Of a DNA stretch of 14,568 nucleotides, positions 14,201 to 14,568 are shown piece by piece. The DNA is taken from assembly GCA_016297495.1 (NCBI GenBank), contig JAEDGN010000050.1, forward strand, positions 1 to 14,568. Reading direction: 5' to 3'. The notes below the pieces were generated by a model, which saw only the letters and a list, made by a program, of their open reading frames with translations, did no database searches and had not been told where the DNA came from. The stretch is from Coprococcus sp. Lineage in GTDB: Bacteria; Bacillota; Clostridia; Lachnospirales; Lachnospiraceae. Both the position numbers and the translations under genes were made by a program. Every line of letters begins with the position of its first letter. Position 1 is the stretch's first letter.

Positions 14201-14315
14201 CAGACTCCACGTATAGCTCCACAGTTATACATGAGTCTCGCATATTAAAGCAAGCCAGACTTAAAAAGCCAGCATGTTGACTTGCTGCGTGCACTGCACG
14301 CTTGCTACTCCCTCA
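14201..14315 (-). promoter_or_regulatory. yybP-ykoY manganese riboswitch aptamer
   Basis: The minus strand starts with GGGAGTAGC (14304-14312), continues with a short GCGTG/CACGC hairpin and GTCAACAT (14274-14281), and ends in GCGAGACTC with a stem formed by AGACTC/GAGTCT (14233-14238 with 14202-14207) and GTATA/TATAC. GGGGAGUAGC and GUCAACAU are the conserved parts of the yybP-ykoY family, which senses Mn2+ and usually turns on mntP-type exporters. The location directly before mntP, with a terminator in between, agrees. The boundaries and the P1 helix are approximate. Confidence 0.85.
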
Positions 14316-14334
14316 CAAAATATTCAATTAACAT

Positions 14335-14375
14335 GTCCGATGGCCCCTGGTTCTGCACCGGCCGAAGCGAAGACC
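14335..14375. repeat. Composite repeat, copy 1 (short form)
   Basis: A 26-base segment (14335-14360, containing TGGTTCTGCACCG) matches 14450-14475 at 23 of 26 positions, and GCGAAGACC (14367-14375) recurs at 14537-14545. The copy lacks the left hairpin arm and the internal hairpin seen in copy 2, so it looks like a degenerate or truncated member of the same repeat. It sits just upstream of the Mn riboswitch. Confidence 0.6.
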
Positions 14376-14438
14376 CCGTTTGAAAACAAGAAACCGCTAT
14401 TCAACCATACATCCCTCCAGCTCTTTAAAAGCGCGAGA

Positions 14439-14545
14439 CGGTGCACAAGGTCCGGTGGACCTTGGTTCTGCACCGACCGTTGCTGTGTGCCTGCGGCACA
14501 CGCTTAGCAACGACCGGAACGGAGTGGAGACGCGGAGCGAAGACC
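14439..14545. repeat. Composite repeat, copy 2, with two similar bulged hairpins
   Basis: Hairpin A (14439-14475) has outer CGGTGCA/TGCACCG, inner CAAGGTCC/GGACCTTG, a GGT loop and a 4-base GTTC bulge. Hairpin B (14478-14512) has outer CGTTGCT/AGCAACG, inner GTGTGCC/GGCACAC, a TGC loop and a 4-base GCTT bulge. Hairpin B and flanking bases form about 55 extra bases absent from copy 1. The sequence is much more GC-rich than its neighbourhood, no credible gene covers it, and it continues to the window edge. I do not recognise the family. Confidence 0.6.
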
Positions 14546-14568
14546 TCGAACGTACGAGTCCGGGCCGG

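Noticed and set aside
14385..14432. Possible tRNA-like element (GGTTGAATAGC on the minus strand)
   Set aside because: No acceptor stem, D-arm or T-arm can be built around it.
14274..14507. Plus-strand open frame of 77 codons across riboswitch and repeats
   Set aside because: It is antisense to conserved aptamer bases and runs through hairpin repeats; no ribosome binding site and no recognised domain.
14335..14568. Integron attC site, group II intron end or CRISPR repeat
   Set aside because: Bulged hairpins recall attC, but there are no matching R boxes or integrase; no domain V of an intron; only two unequal copies without regular spacers.

Overview
This window looks like chromosome from an anaerobic, probably spore-forming Clostridia of the Lachnospiraceae type. 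The evidence is a YyaC-type spore protein, a DUF5711 protein (a family I know mainly from Lachnospiraceae), strong AGGAGG ribosome binding sites, sigma-A promoters with extended -10 boxes, and many rho-independent terminators. Almost all genes lie on the minus strand; only yyaC is on the plus strand. This assignment comes from gene content, not from a marker gene.

Layout, left to right. (1) 1-306 holds no credible gene. It carries two near-identical tandem promoters with perfect TTGACA boxes and a pre-rRNA-like leader, all pointing left, so an rRNA operon very likely starts just outside the window. (2) 307-2314 is a promoter plus a two-gene operon: a membrane-anchored DUF5711 protein, then a CvpA-family membrane protein. 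(3) 2328-3482 encodes an unusual single-pass protein: an N-terminal domain resembling a JAMM/MPN metalloprotease fold without its metal ligands, a membrane segment, an acidic linker and a C-terminal LysM domain. (4) 3665-4180 is yyaC, converging on a bidirectional terminator. (5) 4276-6114 is a promoter with an operator-like palindrome driving a COG2426 small membrane exporter, a stand-alone Smr-domain protein and a divergent MraY. (6) 6129-7079 is a D-2-hydroxyacid dehydrogenase. (7) 7250-8581 is a MATE exporter with its own terminator. (8) 8631-10931 is an MBOAT acyltransferase plus SGNH hydrolase pair, a typical extracytoplasmic O-acylation module. (9) 11014-13446 is a polar amino acid ABC importer (binding lipoprotein, permease, ATPase) with an attenuating terminator after the binding-protein gene. 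(10) 13505-14315 is the Mn(II) exporter MntP under a yybP-ykoY manganese riboswitch with a transcription terminator. (11) 14335-14568 is a GC-rich block of composite repeats and two similarly built hairpins, cut by the window edge.

Several genes concern the cell envelope: the LysM protein, MraY, MBOAT/SGNH and perhaps CvpA and DUF5711. Most of the window is ordinary core-type content. The items I would look at first are the pseudo-MPN/LysM fusion, the repeat block next to the Mn riboswitch and the divergent MraY. I do not see a clear new multi-gene defence or mobile system.
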